Source: Isoetes taiwanensis
Lineage: Eukaryota; Streptophyta; Lycopodiopsida; Isoetales; Isoetaceae
Reading direction: 5' to 3'
DNA: 64,000 bases
NCBI GenBank assembly: GCA_021234155.1
Contig: JAJEKV010000005.1
Coordinates: 12,222,787 to 12,286,786 of the forward strand
Part shown: piece after piece, positions 46,694 to 56,639 of the stretch
How positions within the stretch are numbered: position 1 is the stretch's first letter
Layout: every line of letters begins with the position of its first letter
The notes under the pieces: model-generated
Database searches by the model: none
What the model was told of the DNA's origin: nothing
Seen by the model: only the letters and a program-made list of their open reading frames with translations
Position numbers and translations under genes: made by a program

Positions 46694-47075
46694 GAGCTCA
46701 TGCGCCTTCTCCATTTTGTTTGCCCTGCAGAGGCCATTGATGAGGCTGTTATATGTGATCACTGTTGGAGTGCAACCCCTGTTTATCATCTCCTTTCATC
46801 GACTCTGCCTTCCTTGCACTAGGAGCCTCTGGGCATCATCCATTCTGCTAGCAATGCAAAGGCCATGAATTAGGGCATGTTATTGAGGAGATGGAACGCT
46901 TCTTCGACCTTCCTTTCCTTGCACAAGCCACTGATTATCGTAGAGTAAGTGACCTGATCTGGCACGCATGACTTAGACATGGTTCTAAAAAACATGAGAG
47001 CATCAGAAACCTTTCTGGCCTTGCAATGTCCACTTATCACTATATTATACAATACTGCATCTGGTTCACAAAGGG
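46690..47075 (-). pseudogene. P-class PPR protein fragment inside the TTA-flanked element
   Basis: Minus-strand blocks read as about four PPR motifs: EPDAVLYNIVISGHCKARKV, VPDQVTYSTIISGLCKERKV, then after frameshifts a LIHGLC-type block and GCTPTVITYNSLINGLCRAN. The NIVISG / TIISGLCK wording is that of P-class PPR proteins, which stabilise or process organellar transcripts. At least two frameshifts separate the blocks. The N-terminal side joins unrelated sequence near 47075. Its donor gene is different from the PLS-class pseudogene at 35.7-40.4 kb. Confidence 0.8.
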
Positions 47076-47164
47076 AACCAAACCCACAAAACCCTAAAAA
47101 AAACCCTAAAAAAAATGGAAGCATATTCACACCCACCACAAAAGAAGCCTCCACCATAGGATTT

Positions 47165-47232
47165 GCCTCTTTTTCTAAAATCAACGGCTAACAAAAGGGT
47201 GCACTCTAGAAATACTATTTAGTACACCTGGA
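47165..47232 (-). repeat. Short dispersed repeat with imperfect palindrome, copy 1
   Basis: Contains GGTGTACTAAATAGTATTTC on the minus strand and an adjoining TAGAGTGCACCC. The ends GGTGTAC/GTGCACC are near-inverted. The same ~65 bp, including an ATCAACGGC flank, recurs at 63826-63890 on the plus strand. Confidence 0.7.
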
Positions 47233-47934
47233 TGAATACGTCCACCAAATCATATGAAAACCTTAGAGAAAACAGTACAAAAACACAAAAAGAAACCCCC
47301 TGTTATAATGCTAGATATTTCATTTTCGGTCTCAAATCTGAGCCAATCTATCCATTCTTCAAGCTCCAGATCTCTCGTATTAGCAGATCCCAGTAAATGC
47401 TGTAGTGGTAGATCTAGTTACGACCTTGACGCACATCCCTCGTGCTCTATTTTTTACCTCCATAGCCATAAGCTTGCTTTGCTCCAAGAAACTCGTCCAC
47501 AGCATTAAGTAGCTTCAAGAACTTGTCCACAGAGCCAAGGAACTCGTCCTAGCACGCTAGAAACCCTGATATATAAAAAATCGAAGCAATAAAAGCAAGA
47601 ATAGCAAGAAAGCATGAAAAATCAACTACTTACCACAAAACTATGGAAAAACAGAGGAGTTGCGCCTATAAAACTTCAAGAAACTCGAGAAACAGTAGCC
47701 ATCGACTTAAAATGCTCCAAGAACGGCAAAACAGAGTGGCGCTCCACTTGAAAACCGAATAGCCAGGATTCCACAGCCAAACCGCTCCAAATGACGTAAA
47801 AAACAAGCCGATCGCCCTAGCCAAACTCCTTGGCGTCAATGCCACGCCATAGCTGGAGCCGGCAGGAAGAGAGAGAAAGAATAAACAGTAACTTTTTACA
47901 GAAACTGGCCCACCCTATTTTCACGTTACAACAA

Positions 47935-48017
47935 TGTTTGTGTGTCGGAATTCTGGCCAGAAAATTGGCCTATAAAACTGGCCAATTTTCTAGGCCAGAA
48001 TTCCCTCCACACAAACA
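47935..48017. repeat. 83-bp foldback (hairpin) next to the TTA-flanked element
   Basis: Left arm TGTTTGTGTG..GGAATTCTGGCC.GAAAATTGGCC and right arm GGCCAATTTTC..GGCCAGAATTCC..CACACAAACA pair almost fully around a 9-base loop. It begins 7 bp after the element's right target duplication. It has the structure of a small MITE or a strongly folded transcript; no target duplication is clear. Confidence 0.75.
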
Positions 48018-49116
48018 TTCCTATATACGGAATCATTAGTTGTCGAAACCATTCAATAACCAAAAACATCTGTAGCCATAAACAATCGAAATGTCAAATA
48101 TCCACAAAATACATGAAAATGTACTATATCAATGGTGCGGCCGTATAGAGGCCTCAAGACCCTGAAGCATCCCAAAGCAACCCTCAAGACAAGAAATAAG
48201 GAAGAACAAAAATGTGAATGAAAAAATTTGAAGGATGCTACAGTCGGATCTATTTCGGGAGCCGATCCAAGGATCAATCAGGAATTCTGCAGGCAATGCT
48301 CAAGAAAATTTAGAACAGGAAATTACAGGGTGAACTTAGTGGGCAGGCTATGGCTACGACAGGGGATTTGAACCAACATCACCCAATCCTATAAAACAAC
48401 CCAAATCTGGTTGCCGCAGCTCTATCGGCTTAAAAACGCTGCCCCAAGCCTGACGCAGTGTAACAGAGGTAGTCCTGCTTTCCTTTCTACAGCAGATGCA
48501 ACCAAATCCGACCATCATCTTCGAGGGCCTACAAAAAACCTCAAAAGATTGCCTCCTTGGATCAATCTGGCTCTCAGCGGCCAATACAGCTAGATCATAG
48601 TATGAGAACGCTAAGAATTCCGGAATTTCAGAACCGAAATAAAAGAGCAGGTGAACTCAAACTTCCCCCCAAGAAAAACTATGCAAAACTAATTATAGAT
48701 GATCCACCTTTCCCATCCTTTAAAACAACTCTTTACGAACCTTTAGAATGCAATTGACATGACCGTAGTAGATATGACATTGACCTTGACTCTAACTTTA
48801 TTTGCCTGACCGCAATCCCAACCTCCACCTTGACCCATATCCGTGATCAGATGCCAAGACCCTATGGTTAGGGTATATAACTGAACAGGTGGCAAGGCCG
48901 TCTAAAATTGGACCAGAAAAGTTGTTGTATTTAGAATACACCGTGATAAGACGACGACTGTCGACACTCCATTGCACCACGTTCATATCATTCATCTTTT
49001 TAGGAATTCAATTACAAGGTTGCTTACTGACGTATGCAAGCAATAAAAACAGGTAAAAAGAGAAAACATGAACAACGCTCAATCCTTTACAACCCTAACC
49101 TGAGTATGTTATCCAT
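48018..49116. other. Intergenic 3' flank of the Sec14 gene
   Basis: No gene is supported. On the minus strand GTTCAAATCCCC at 48373-48362 looks like a polymerase III B box, but no convincing A box precedes it. The stretch next to 49117 should hold the Sec14 3' untranslated region. Confidence 0.4.
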
Positions 49117-51033
49117 TCAAGAATCTGCCCACGTACAAAAATAGCATGATGCTTTGCTTTTTCTCCTTTTCTGCATCAAGGAATATGTTTCTTCCTGTTT
49201 AGACAAGACAACCTGCAAAATAGCCTTGATCTCTGATAGATCTTCTTCAATTCTCATAAGTTCCTTATTCTCTGTTAGCTGTCCAGGCCATAAAGAAGGA
49301 GAAGGAGGAGGAGAGGTTGAGACAGAAACATATTCTTTTCTATTAGGTTCAACTTGATTGTCAGATTGAATATGGTCTGAAAGCTCTTGGCAAAACCCCT
49401 CAAGTTTACCCAATCTGCCCTGCATCTGGTTCAAGTTGTCAAAAATTTCTTTCTGAGCTACCAATTCATGAAGCTCCTTGACGAATCTGCAATACTGTAG
49501 AACATGCATTTTCAAAGGATGGTAAAGTTGAGAAGCCCAAGAAAGAACCATAGTGACCAAGTATTCAATCCAACCCCAAATAAGAAGACCAATGTCAGTG
49601 AGAGCTGGGGAGTAATCTACAAGAGACTCCCTACTAAGGTCTATGTCAGAAGGGGATTCACAGGAAAGGAAGATCTCATCTTGAGGCGTGCTCGATGGCG
49701 TCTGCGTCTGATCCGGTTGGATGGTCTCCTCAATTGAGGATGTGACCAACTTCAAGGAATTAGGTATCCAACTTGCAACTGTATCTGTGATAATGGAAGC
49801 TGTTGAAGAGGCACCATTTTTTTGGGATAGCTCTGGAGAATTGCCCCTTGTTATGATGGCTGTTGCTTTTCCCTCTAACACTGCCTGCATTATTTGTGGA
49901 TCCTTCCAAGGTCCTTTGTCGGACCGCATACAGCCGCCTTCGCCTGCACATGTGCAACTTCCATGGAAAATTTCAGGCAACTGATCAGCTTCAACATATT
50001 CAAGCAACTTATGCTCATACTTAGGCCCTATGACACAAATTTTTGAAACAGTATAAGGATCTAGAAATCCCTTTACTGTATTCCACACCAATCTAAAACC
50101 AGGACCTGCATTGATCAAGAACATTTTGTGTAAAGTTTCAGGATAATTATTAGCCTCAATCTTCTCTAAAGCAATCACAACATCCCTAGCAGTTTTAGAA
50201 AAATTCTTCAAACCAACTCCGGCAACATCAAGTATACTAGTTCCAGTATCAATATGTCTCTTTGCAGCAATTGAGCAAGCTGGGAATTTTTTTTTCATTG
50301 TCTTCTCAAACTCAAGAACCCTAAATCTGATATATCTGTCTATGGTAGTAACCTCCATGAGTTTGTTAGGCTCTACTTTACCTAATCTTTCTATATAAAT
50401 AGGTCTGCCTCCTTTGTCTACACCATGATGACCTTGAGGATAATATTTCTTTACCTCATCAACCTCTGTAAACTGAAACTCCTCTTCGATCCGGTCCACA
50501 CCGTATTCTTCCCTCCATTGCAACATTGCAGCCCACATATCTTTTGCTTGATCCAAATCAAACTTCCTGGCCTTCAAAAACCTAAGCAGAGTATGATAAT
50601 CGTCATGGTGAGAAGGAAGAAGATTACAACTTAAAAGCATTTGCCTAAATTTTTCTACCCATTCTTGCTCATCTGCGGGCCTGACATCCTCAATTGAAGA
50701 AAGGGAAGATGTTCTTTCTGCGGCCCTGGCACGGCGAGACCTTCGAAAAGCCCTAATCCGGTGACTAATAGCCCCAATTCTCATCTTTCTGGCAGCACAG
50801 TAGAATATTTTTTCCTCTGCCGCTGCAACGGTCCTCTTTGCAAGATCCAATGCTCTCTCTGCTTTGATTTTTCCTCCCTTTTTGCGGGATCGGGGTTGCT
50901 GATTTTGTTCTGAAGGCTCATCTGGGCTTGAAATGGGAGCGTTTTCCTGATTCCCACTGATTTGGCCGTTTTCGTTTGTGGGCTGCTGTCCATTTTGCTT
51001 GTCAATTGGAACAGAGATGCCGCTGTCCTCCAT
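49117..51033 (-). CDS. Sec14-like phosphatidylinositol/lipid-transfer protein, single exon
   Basis: An intact 638-residue ORF. After a hydrophilic N-terminus and a basic stretch (about 45-105) comes a CRAL-TRIO N-terminal helix region (about 125-170; [19 protein letters not shown]), then the Sec14 lipid-binding domain (about 195-365) with [45 protein letters not shown] and [12 protein letters not shown] variable linker follows, with a hydrophobic stretch around 480-500 and a coiled-coil, Lys-rich C-terminus (about 520-625). This is the layout of plant Sec14-nodulin (SFH) proteins, which present phosphatidylinositol and phosphatidylcholine to lipid kinases and organise membrane growth. Nodulin-type tails end in a Lys-rich motif, as here (KRRKSK). 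Plant SFH genes usually have many introns; this copy has none, so it may be a retrocopy that stayed open. The ATG is in good context after a nearby TATA-like box. Confidence 0.93.
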   Translation of the reverse strand: MEDSGISVPIDKQNGQQPTNENGQISGNQENAPISSPDEPSEQNQQPRSRKKGGKIKAERALDLAKRTVAAAEEKIFYCAARKMRIGAISHRIRAFRRSRRARAAERTSSLSSIEDVRPADEQEWVEKFRQMLLSCNLLPSHHDDYHTLLRFLKARKFDLDQAKDMWAAMLQWREEYGVDRIEEEFQFTEVDEVKKYYPQGHHGVDKGGRPIYIERLGKVEPNKLMEVTTIDRYIRFRVLEFEKTMKKKFPACSIAAKRHIDTGTSILDVAGVGLKNFSKTARDVVIALEKIEANNYPETLHKMFLINAGPGFRLVWNTVKGFLDPYTVSKICVIGPKYEHKLLEYVEADQLPEIFHGSCTCAGEGGCMRSDKGPWKDPQIMQAVLEGKATAIITRGNSPELSQKNGASSTASIITDTVASWIPNSLKLVTSSIEETIQPDQTQTPSSTPQDEIFLSCESPSDIDLSRESLVDYSPALTDIGLLIWGWIEYLVTMVLSWASQLYHPLKMHVLQYCRFVKELHELVAQKEIFDNLNQMQGRLGKLEGFCQELSDHIQSDNQVEPNRKEYVSVSTSPPPSPSLWPGQLTENKELMRIEEDLSEIKAILQVVLSKQEETYSLMQKRRKSKASCYFCTWADS

Positions 51034-51056
51034 AGCGGTTGGTTCTTCGAGAACGG

Positions 51057-51064
51057 CTTATATA
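51057..51064 (-). promoter_or_regulatory. TATA-like box upstream of the Sec14 gene
   Basis: TATATAAG on the minus strand lies 24-31 bases before the ATG, within an AT-rich stretch. If used, the 5' untranslated region would be only a few bases, so another start further up is possible. Confidence 0.35.
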
Positions 51065-51360
51065 TTTCATATATATAAATGTATACTTGGGTATATAGTT
51101 TGGAGGAAAGTTTTTCTTAACTCTGCGTGTCGTTAGCGGTCTTGGTTTAGAAGTAAGGGAAAAACTACAGAATGCCCTTATGTTTTGATGCCCTTAACTT
51201 TTCATAATTTCACCAAATGCCAATGTATTTTGTATTTTTAAAAATTAGTCAAATACCCTTATAATTTACGTTAATTCCTCAAATGCCCTTATGTTTCTTT
51301 TAAATTCCCAAAACGCTCACACTATCTCCCCCCGATTGGGGTTATTAAACAAAAAAAAAT
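51065..51360. other. 5' flank of the Sec14 gene
   Basis: Contains repeated AAATGCCCTTATG / GATGCCCTTAAC words that also occur beside the repeat cluster at 63560-63690 (AAAATGCCCTTGAG, AAATACCCTTTA). Confidence 0.4.
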
Positions 51361-51430
51361 TGGAAACCCTTCCAAATTTCCCTAAAACCCGGAAGGGTTT
51401 CCACAAGAATTTTTTTTTTTTTGGGTTTCC
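51361..51430. repeat. GGAAACCCTTCC repeat, cluster 1
   Basis: GGAAACCCTTCC followed by its inverted form GGAAGGGTTTCC and a T-run. The same family is at 55078-55152, 55270-55301 and 63368-63545. Confidence 0.75.
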
Positions 51431-51479
51431 AAAATATCCATCACTAATTAATAGTAATTAATGCTTAGAATTAAAGTTC

Positions 51480-52747
51480 TACGGCTCTTATTGAAGAGCT
51501 TTTTCCAGAAAAAGATTTTTTTTTCTTCTTAGCTCTTCCTCCGGCGGTTTTCCTTGCATTTGGCGATTGAGGAAGGCTTACAGTCGATCCAGCAAGCCTT
51601 TTATAAGAGCAATCAGGTACAGAGCGGCTTCAATTTGTTTTTTGGCTTTTTAACTGATTGAAAGCTCTCCATTCTGGCAGGAGTTGCACTAGACAAAACC
51701 AGAAAACCAGGAGTTGACAATTCGGAGCTGTTGATTCGGAGAAGTGCAAGAAAGCAACTTGGATTAGTTTTGGACCTGGGTTTTATTGGGGATGGCCGTG
51801 CAAAGCTGCTTATATGCTGCTAGAGTTATATGCTGCTAGGGTCAGCCGAAGCTGGATCTGCACTAGAGTTGGTCCCCTTCGCTGGCACCACCGTTTCCCA
51901 TCTGCAAAAATCCAACGGGCTTTATACCCTGCGAATCCGTGGTCATCCTGAAACTCGTAAGTGTAAAACCTATCTTCGATGATCCTCTCTTTCGTATTAA
52001 AAACTCTGGTGTCATGGTTCCATTGATTTTTCATTATTGTGATCTGACCTAGTTTTTTTGTAATGACATTTCGAGTTTTTCAGATCAGAAGCAACAACGA
52101 AATATTTTCCCGCGGAATATCTTGGATAGGTTACATCCCAAGCTGTATGAGGCAATCTGGCAACAAGGAAGGGTGAAGAACGGCGTACCAACTCTTAGCG
52201 TCAAATTTGGAAAAATAATACTTCATGGCAGGTATTTCTTGCTGCTTCATTCACAGTTTCGGTTTTTCAATATTGCACATGCACACTATCTTATACAGTA
52301 TTTTCATTCAGGCAAAGGCCTCCATTTCACTGCACCATAAGTCCAGATGATCTTGAGGAGAAGAGAATTGATCTTAAGCATACATTTGATAATGGTCTTG
52401 ACATGGGCAAATTTGAGGATCTTAAACAGATGTATTTGAAAAAGAATAATGAAGTTATTAGTAGAGAAAGCTTTGTTCTTTTGGTAATCTCATACCTGCC
52501 TCACACATCATTGATATTTTTTTTAGTTCTGGATCTTGATCTGTTTCTAATTTATAATGCTTTCTCAGTTCTGACTCTTCCTGCATTTTCTCGTAAAACT
52601 ACAGCAGAATTGCTTAGGTTTTGTTCTGTTTTATGCACACTTAGCAACACTTAGCAAATTATTGTTCTTGCTAGTGTCTAACCTCTGTATTTCAGGAAGC
52701 ACCGCTAAGTATTTGGAATGCACAGGAAAAAAATTCATGTGTTTCAG
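51480..52747 (+). other. Unidentified exon-like blocks upstream of the pyrophosphorylase exon
   Basis: Open blocks bounded by plausible splice sites: IEEGLQSIQQAFYKSNQ (about 51560-51613, CAG then a GTACAG donor), NILDRLHPKLYEAIWQQGRV, GVPTLSVKFGKIILHG (about 52090-52230), PPFHCTISPDDLEEKRIDLK and a continuation to NNEVISRESF (about 52315-52480). They look like real exons of one plus-strand gene, but I do not recognise the protein, and they are not part of the pyrophosphorylase. The minus strand is also open at 51810-52034 (FQDDHGFAGYKARW), which cannot be decided by eye. Confidence 0.35.
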
Positions 52748-52902
52748 GAAGCATCATTGGATGGCATTCTAAGGTTGGCCAGTGGACTAGAGTATTGGGA
52801 GAGGATGTTCATATATCTGATGAAATTTATAGCAATGACGGGTTTGTTTTGCCACATAAGGAGATAAGGGCCAGTATCCTCAAGCCAGAAATTGTCATGT
52901 AA
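52748..52902 (+). pseudogene. Last exon of a CYT1/VTC1-type GDP-mannose pyrophosphorylase
   Basis: After a TTTCAG acceptor the frame reads SIIGWHSKVGQWTRV, then LGEDVHISDEIYSNDGFVLP, HKEIRASILKPEIVM and TAA. This is the C-terminal left-handed beta-helix end of mannose-1-phosphate guanylyltransferase, which makes GDP-mannose for ascorbate, cell-wall and glycan synthesis. Five residues usual between TRV and LGED are missing (a 15-bp in-frame deletion). No catalytic N-terminal exon lies within the 1.3 kb upstream; the exons there belong to something else. A decayed echo of the last 30 bp (CATCTTCAAGCCAGATATT) follows at about 52984. Best read as a transposed or duplicated terminal exon. Confidence 0.82.
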
Positions 52903-53159
52903 AACAGCCATGAATATGTTTGTTAGAAATTTGCATCTGTCCCTTGGCCTTTCATGAAAGAAGAGTAACTACAGGGGCATCATCTTCAAGCCAGATATTA
53001 TCATCTTCTTTATCTGCTCTACCATGAAAGAGAGTAACTACATTATTTCTTGAATAAACAGGGATAGATATATTTTGTAATTTTGAGCAGATTTGTATAC
53101 TGTGGAGAATAGAAGTGGCAGTAAAATATTTGACAAGTTCTATCTACCACAAATAATCG

Positions 53160-53969
53160 GCTCTCTCAGAGACTTTTGTACATGATAGGAAGGACTGACA
53201 AGGCGCGCAAGCACCAAAGGTCATAAGCCAAGAATTACTGCATTTCTCACGCTGGGGTGTGCAGGCAAACAGATGTGTCCAGGTCAGGACAAAGAAAGAT
53301 CGCGAGGCACTTAAACTATACCTTGATGCTACTTTCCTTCGCGGTACCGTGGGATCGCGAGGCTCGACACATGTTAAGGCGGCACACTATCGCCAGACAA
53401 GTCAATCCTAGGCTCACAAGAGGCCCACACGGTTACTTGTACACCCGGCTACCCATGAAGAAACGCGGGCTTATAGCTTCCATTCGCGACGGGGCACATC
53501 GCCCCGCGCATTGAAACAGGGCGTTGGGCTCGTGAAGCCGCGGGAGCAAAGGCTTTGCCGGTGTTGCCACCACCGGTAGCGATTGAGGATGAATGTCATG
53601 CCCTCCGACACACTTGCCAAAGATTTGCCCATATCCGAGAGCGATATGTTCGATTACTAGTGCACGGCCACCGTTGCATCGATTATTGGCTACGGCGTCG
53701 ATGGGTTTGTTGGGGTCATACCTCCGTGGAGGTTATGGATGCACGGACTTCGTTTGTGTCCTCACGGGCGGCATTGAACTGTCCTATGCAATTTATGCGG
53801 TGTGCCCGGCCAGGCTTATTATCGCTAAGGTTTTTCCCTCGAAAACCCTTCGGGGCGGGGGTTTTTTAATCCTGTCAGTAATATGCTTGCTGCTCTCTTT
53901 TTTGTTTGGGTCCCATAGGCCAATTGGTCTCCGTGGACGCTAAAAACCTATTCTATTCTATTCTATTCT
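53160..53969 (+). pseudogene. RTE-like LINE, 3' portion with complete end
   Basis: Frames read VNPRLTRGPHGYLYTR, MKKRGLIASIRDGAH, IEDECHALRHTCQRFAHIRE, then the 3' end CTAAGGTTTTTCCCTCG through TTGGTCTCCGTGGACGCTAAA to a (CTATT)n tail ending at 53969. It is the same family as 11640-12530, 21291-22690, 35338-35475 and 17355-17400. It is GC-rich and broken by frameshifts. It lies about 260 bp behind the pyrophosphorylase exon. Confidence 0.88.
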
Positions 53970-54261
53970 TTGGCAACAAGTTTTGCAAGTAATTTGCTTT
54001 ATTTGAATTGAGTTGACTTTAATGCAAGATAGCGGTCATAGCAACTTCTTTTTTGGATTCTTTCACATACAGCTCCACTGCTTTGGATTGTTAGCTTGAA
54101 TAAAACAAACTTTTTGGGTCTCTTTAGGGCCACATGATATGGGCCCTAGGAGATGAGTTCTTTTCACTACAATTTTAACTAAAACACTTAACTTTTAGTT
54201 GCCATTTTTCTTCTAGCTTAACTTGTCATCATTTAACACCAAGCTAGCCTCATGCTGACAT
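53970..54261. other. Intergenic, nothing recognised
   Basis: AT-rich, no motif. Confidence 0.4.
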
Positions 54262-54425
54262 CTTTGAACAAGGATGTACAAAGACATAAGTTCGGTGAAT
54301 TCTAATGTTTTTTTAACCTAATTTTTCTGTGGTGAGAAAGACATAAGTCTTTGAACAAGGATGTACAAAGACATAAGTTCGGTGAATTCTAATGTTTCTT
54401 TAACCTAATTTTTCTGTGGTGAGGA
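54262..54425. repeat. 87-bp tandem duplication
   Basis: CTTTGAACAAGGATGTACAA, with the following AAGTTCGGTGAATTC and CTGTGGTGAG, starts at 54262 and again at 54349. Copies are nearly identical, so the duplication is recent. Confidence 0.9.
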
Positions 54426-54989
54426 AGATTTTGGAGCCTAACACGTGTGTGGAGCCTTTTAAGGGCAACCACGATGGTGGGATGTAGAGCCATTTGCCAA
54501 AGGTCAAGCGCAGGAGAAGACGAGATTCTGTATGGACTTGCAACTTCTCCTGGAAGCTCGACCACCTCGTTATGATTTGTGTATCTCGTGGCTTTTGTGT
54601 TTGGCGAACATACCTCGCAGGAAAATTAGGATCTGCTTGAAGGACATCTTGAACAGAGGGATGGACGGAATTTTGGACACAATGCACCATCAGATAATAT
54701 TCGTTAAAAATGTAGCCCTCAGCAGAGGCGATAACAGGAATAGGAGGAAACCGTTGAATGTAACGTTCCTCTTCCAAGGGATCATACTCCACATTTGGTC
54801 TTGCATTGTCTTCATCTTGTAAATCCTCAAAACTTCAGCATTGTCAATATTTTCAAAAGCAAAATCACTTACAGTTTCGTCCGAATCATATAGTGATGAA
54901 TCGGTAGAAGCATCCTCCTCGTATTCTTCAATCAAATGCGTCAAGCTCCGGATCCATAAGGAGATGCAATGGCGGAGAGCAAAGCGCAA
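54426..54989 (-). pseudogene. Unidentified coding remnant with one frameshift
   Basis: Minus strand: an acidic block (EEYEEDASTDSSLYDSDETV, then AFENIDNAEVLRIYKMKTMQ) leads, after a frameshift near 54790, to EYDPLEEERYIQRFPPIPVI and VLQADPNFPARYVRQTQKP. The two frames join sensibly, suggesting a former coding sequence. The family is not recognised; it might be part of a transposon. Confidence 0.35.
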
Positions 54990-55060
54990 GAAGCGCCCTT
55001 AAAATTTTTGAGATGCAATGGCGGAGAGCAAAGCGCAAGAAGAGCCCTTAAAATTTTTTT
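54961..55060. repeat. 50-bp tandem duplication
   Basis: GAGATGCAATGGCGGAGAGC with the following AAAGCGCAAGAAG-GCCCTT occurs twice in a row. Confidence 0.85.
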
Positions 55061-55077
55061 TGATGAAACGTGAAACC

Positions 55078-55301
55078 CTTCCTATTTTCCCCCATTTGTG
55101 GAAACCCTTCCTATTTTCCCATGGGTTTGGAAAATAGGAAGGGTTTCCATTTGAATTAAAATTTAAATTCTTGATTGTCGTGCATATTTATGAGCGTGCA
55201 TGAGCGTGCACCATTAAGGGCTGGCGTCCAGGTGTTGAAGCGGCGTCGCCTTTAAAAAAAAAAAAAAATGGAAACCCTTCCCATTTTCCAAGGAAACCCT
55301 T
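55078..55301. repeat. GGAAACCCTTCC repeat, cluster 2 (left flank of the 8-kb element)
   Basis: Direct and inverted GGAAACCCTTCCTATTTTCC words at 55078-55152 and 55270-55301. The 8-kb element inserted at the CTT of the last copy. Confidence 0.8.
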
Positions 55302-55322
55302 CACAACAAGAAAAGGGTCATT

Positions 55323-55560
55323 TAGCGACGTCTATAGCGGCGTCCCGAACGAGCAGCGTCTATCGCCGTCGGCGGCGTCGCCTGAGGCGTCTCCACACGA
55401 CGTCGTTGGGGAACCGCGTCGCATGCGGCGTCGTCGTCGCATCTCGACGTCGGCGGCGTCGCTCGAGACGTCAGCGCCAGCGTGACTCGCGCGTGACTCG
55501 ACGCGTCGCTCGGGCGTCAGCGTCGCGGCGATGGACGTCGCGTCGCGGCGTGGTGGACGA
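55323..55560. repeat. Left subterminal CGACGTCG-rich array
   Basis: Dense overlapping GCGTCG, GACGTC and GGCGTC words. GC content far exceeds the surrounding DNA. It corresponds to the right array at 63075-63335. Confidence 0.85.
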
Positions 55561-56298
55561 AAAAAAATAAAAAAACTTTTAAAAAATTTAAAAAAAATTA
55601 AAAAAAAAAAATTTAAAAAAAAAAAAAAAATTAAAAAAGGAAAGAATTTTAATAGTTAGTTACAATATCATATACAAGAGGCGGTAGTGGCTATCTTTAC
55701 TGTTCCCCGTTAGGGGAAAACCCGTATAGCCAATTCTATAACAATACGACCAATATTAGACAATGACATTGAAAGTTAACGTGAACTAAGAGTTTATAGC
55801 ACTTACGAATCTATTTCGCCGCCCCCAAGTGAGGCGGAATTAGTTTGCTTGAAGTTGCCTTGGCGGTCAGGTAAGGCGGATGTTTTTCTTGGAATCCTTT
55901 GCACGCTCGAAAGTGATCGATTGCAAGGAATACAACATGACAAGTTAAATGTCTTATTTCAATTGAACGAATGGCAACAAATAACAAATACCTTGATATC
56001 TTCCTTATGGACCAGTTAAGTGGTTTAGGGACCTTTGACCAATCGCCTCCCAATTTTTTGGCATTCGACTTCAATTTTGCAATCACTCTTTGCCTTTTCT
56101 ATAAATCGATAGATTAACACAAAATAAAAGAATAAAAATAAGACTATGACTAGGTCATGTACCTTCTTTTTGAGCGGCTCCCCCATCATCGAAATGAGCC
56201 CCTTCCAAATCTGGATTAGTTTGGATTAAAAGCTAGAGTTGGCTAACATAATGCTTTTAGGGTTATAAGCTAGATTTGGCCACCTCTACCTAAGAATT

Positions 56299-56601
56299 AC
56301 AAGAAAAGTCGACTTGGACCCGAACACACAGTCGTCTCCACTTTCGTAGTGGAGCCTACAGGTGCCCTTGAACAAGCCACTACAATTTTATTTTAAACCT
56401 AAAAATAACAAGTGGGCGTGGACTTGAACCCTGCACGGCCCTCTCCCACTCTAGGTGGGCCGTGGGTGCCCTTGAACAAGCCACTCCTTAACCTAGGAAA
56501 AATATATGATCGTAGTGAAGTGGACTTCGAACCCGGGTACATGGTCCTCCCCACTCTAGGTGGAGCCGACCCGTGCCCTTGAACAAGCCACTCCATCAAT
56601 T
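56299..56601 (-). repeat. Three tandem tRNA-like units
   Basis: On the minus strand each unit starts GTGGCTTGTTCAAGGGCAC, then a G/C-rich hairpin (CACCTAGAGTGGG type), and ends near a B-box-like word: GGGTTCGAAGTCC, GGGTTCAAGTCC and GGGTCCAAGTC in the three units. Starts are about 104-107 bp apart. The second unit has a perfect polymerase III B-box consensus. They resemble SINE heads or tRNA-derived minisatellite units. Confidence 0.6.
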
Positions 56602-56639
56602 TTTTTTAACCTGCTTAAAATTAGCGCGATCAACTTACC

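Larger units (their letters stand above)
45181..47925. mobile_element. PIF/Harbinger-like non-autonomous element carrying gene fragments
   Basis: A 27-bp terminal inverted repeat, CGTAAAAATAGGGTGGGCCA... at 45181-45207, matches the reverse complement of 47899-47925 with one mismatch. The trinucleotide TTA flanks both ends (45178-45180 and 47926-47928), the target duplication of PIF/Harbinger elements. The CGT start is not the usual GG(G)CC of this superfamily, so the assignment rests on the TTA duplication. There is no transposase. Instead, on the minus strand, it holds an RRM-protein fragment with splice acceptor and a P-class PPR fragment. This is the pattern of Pack-type elements that pick up host gene pieces. 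Confidence 0.82.

Noticed and set aside
49154-50634. Several plus-strand ORFs within the Sec14 gene
   Set aside because: They overlap an intact, strongly conserved minus-strand coding sequence.
55268-55570. An Arg/Ser-rich 100-residue protein
   Set aside because: It arises from translation of the CGACGTC subterminal array and starts outside the transposon end.
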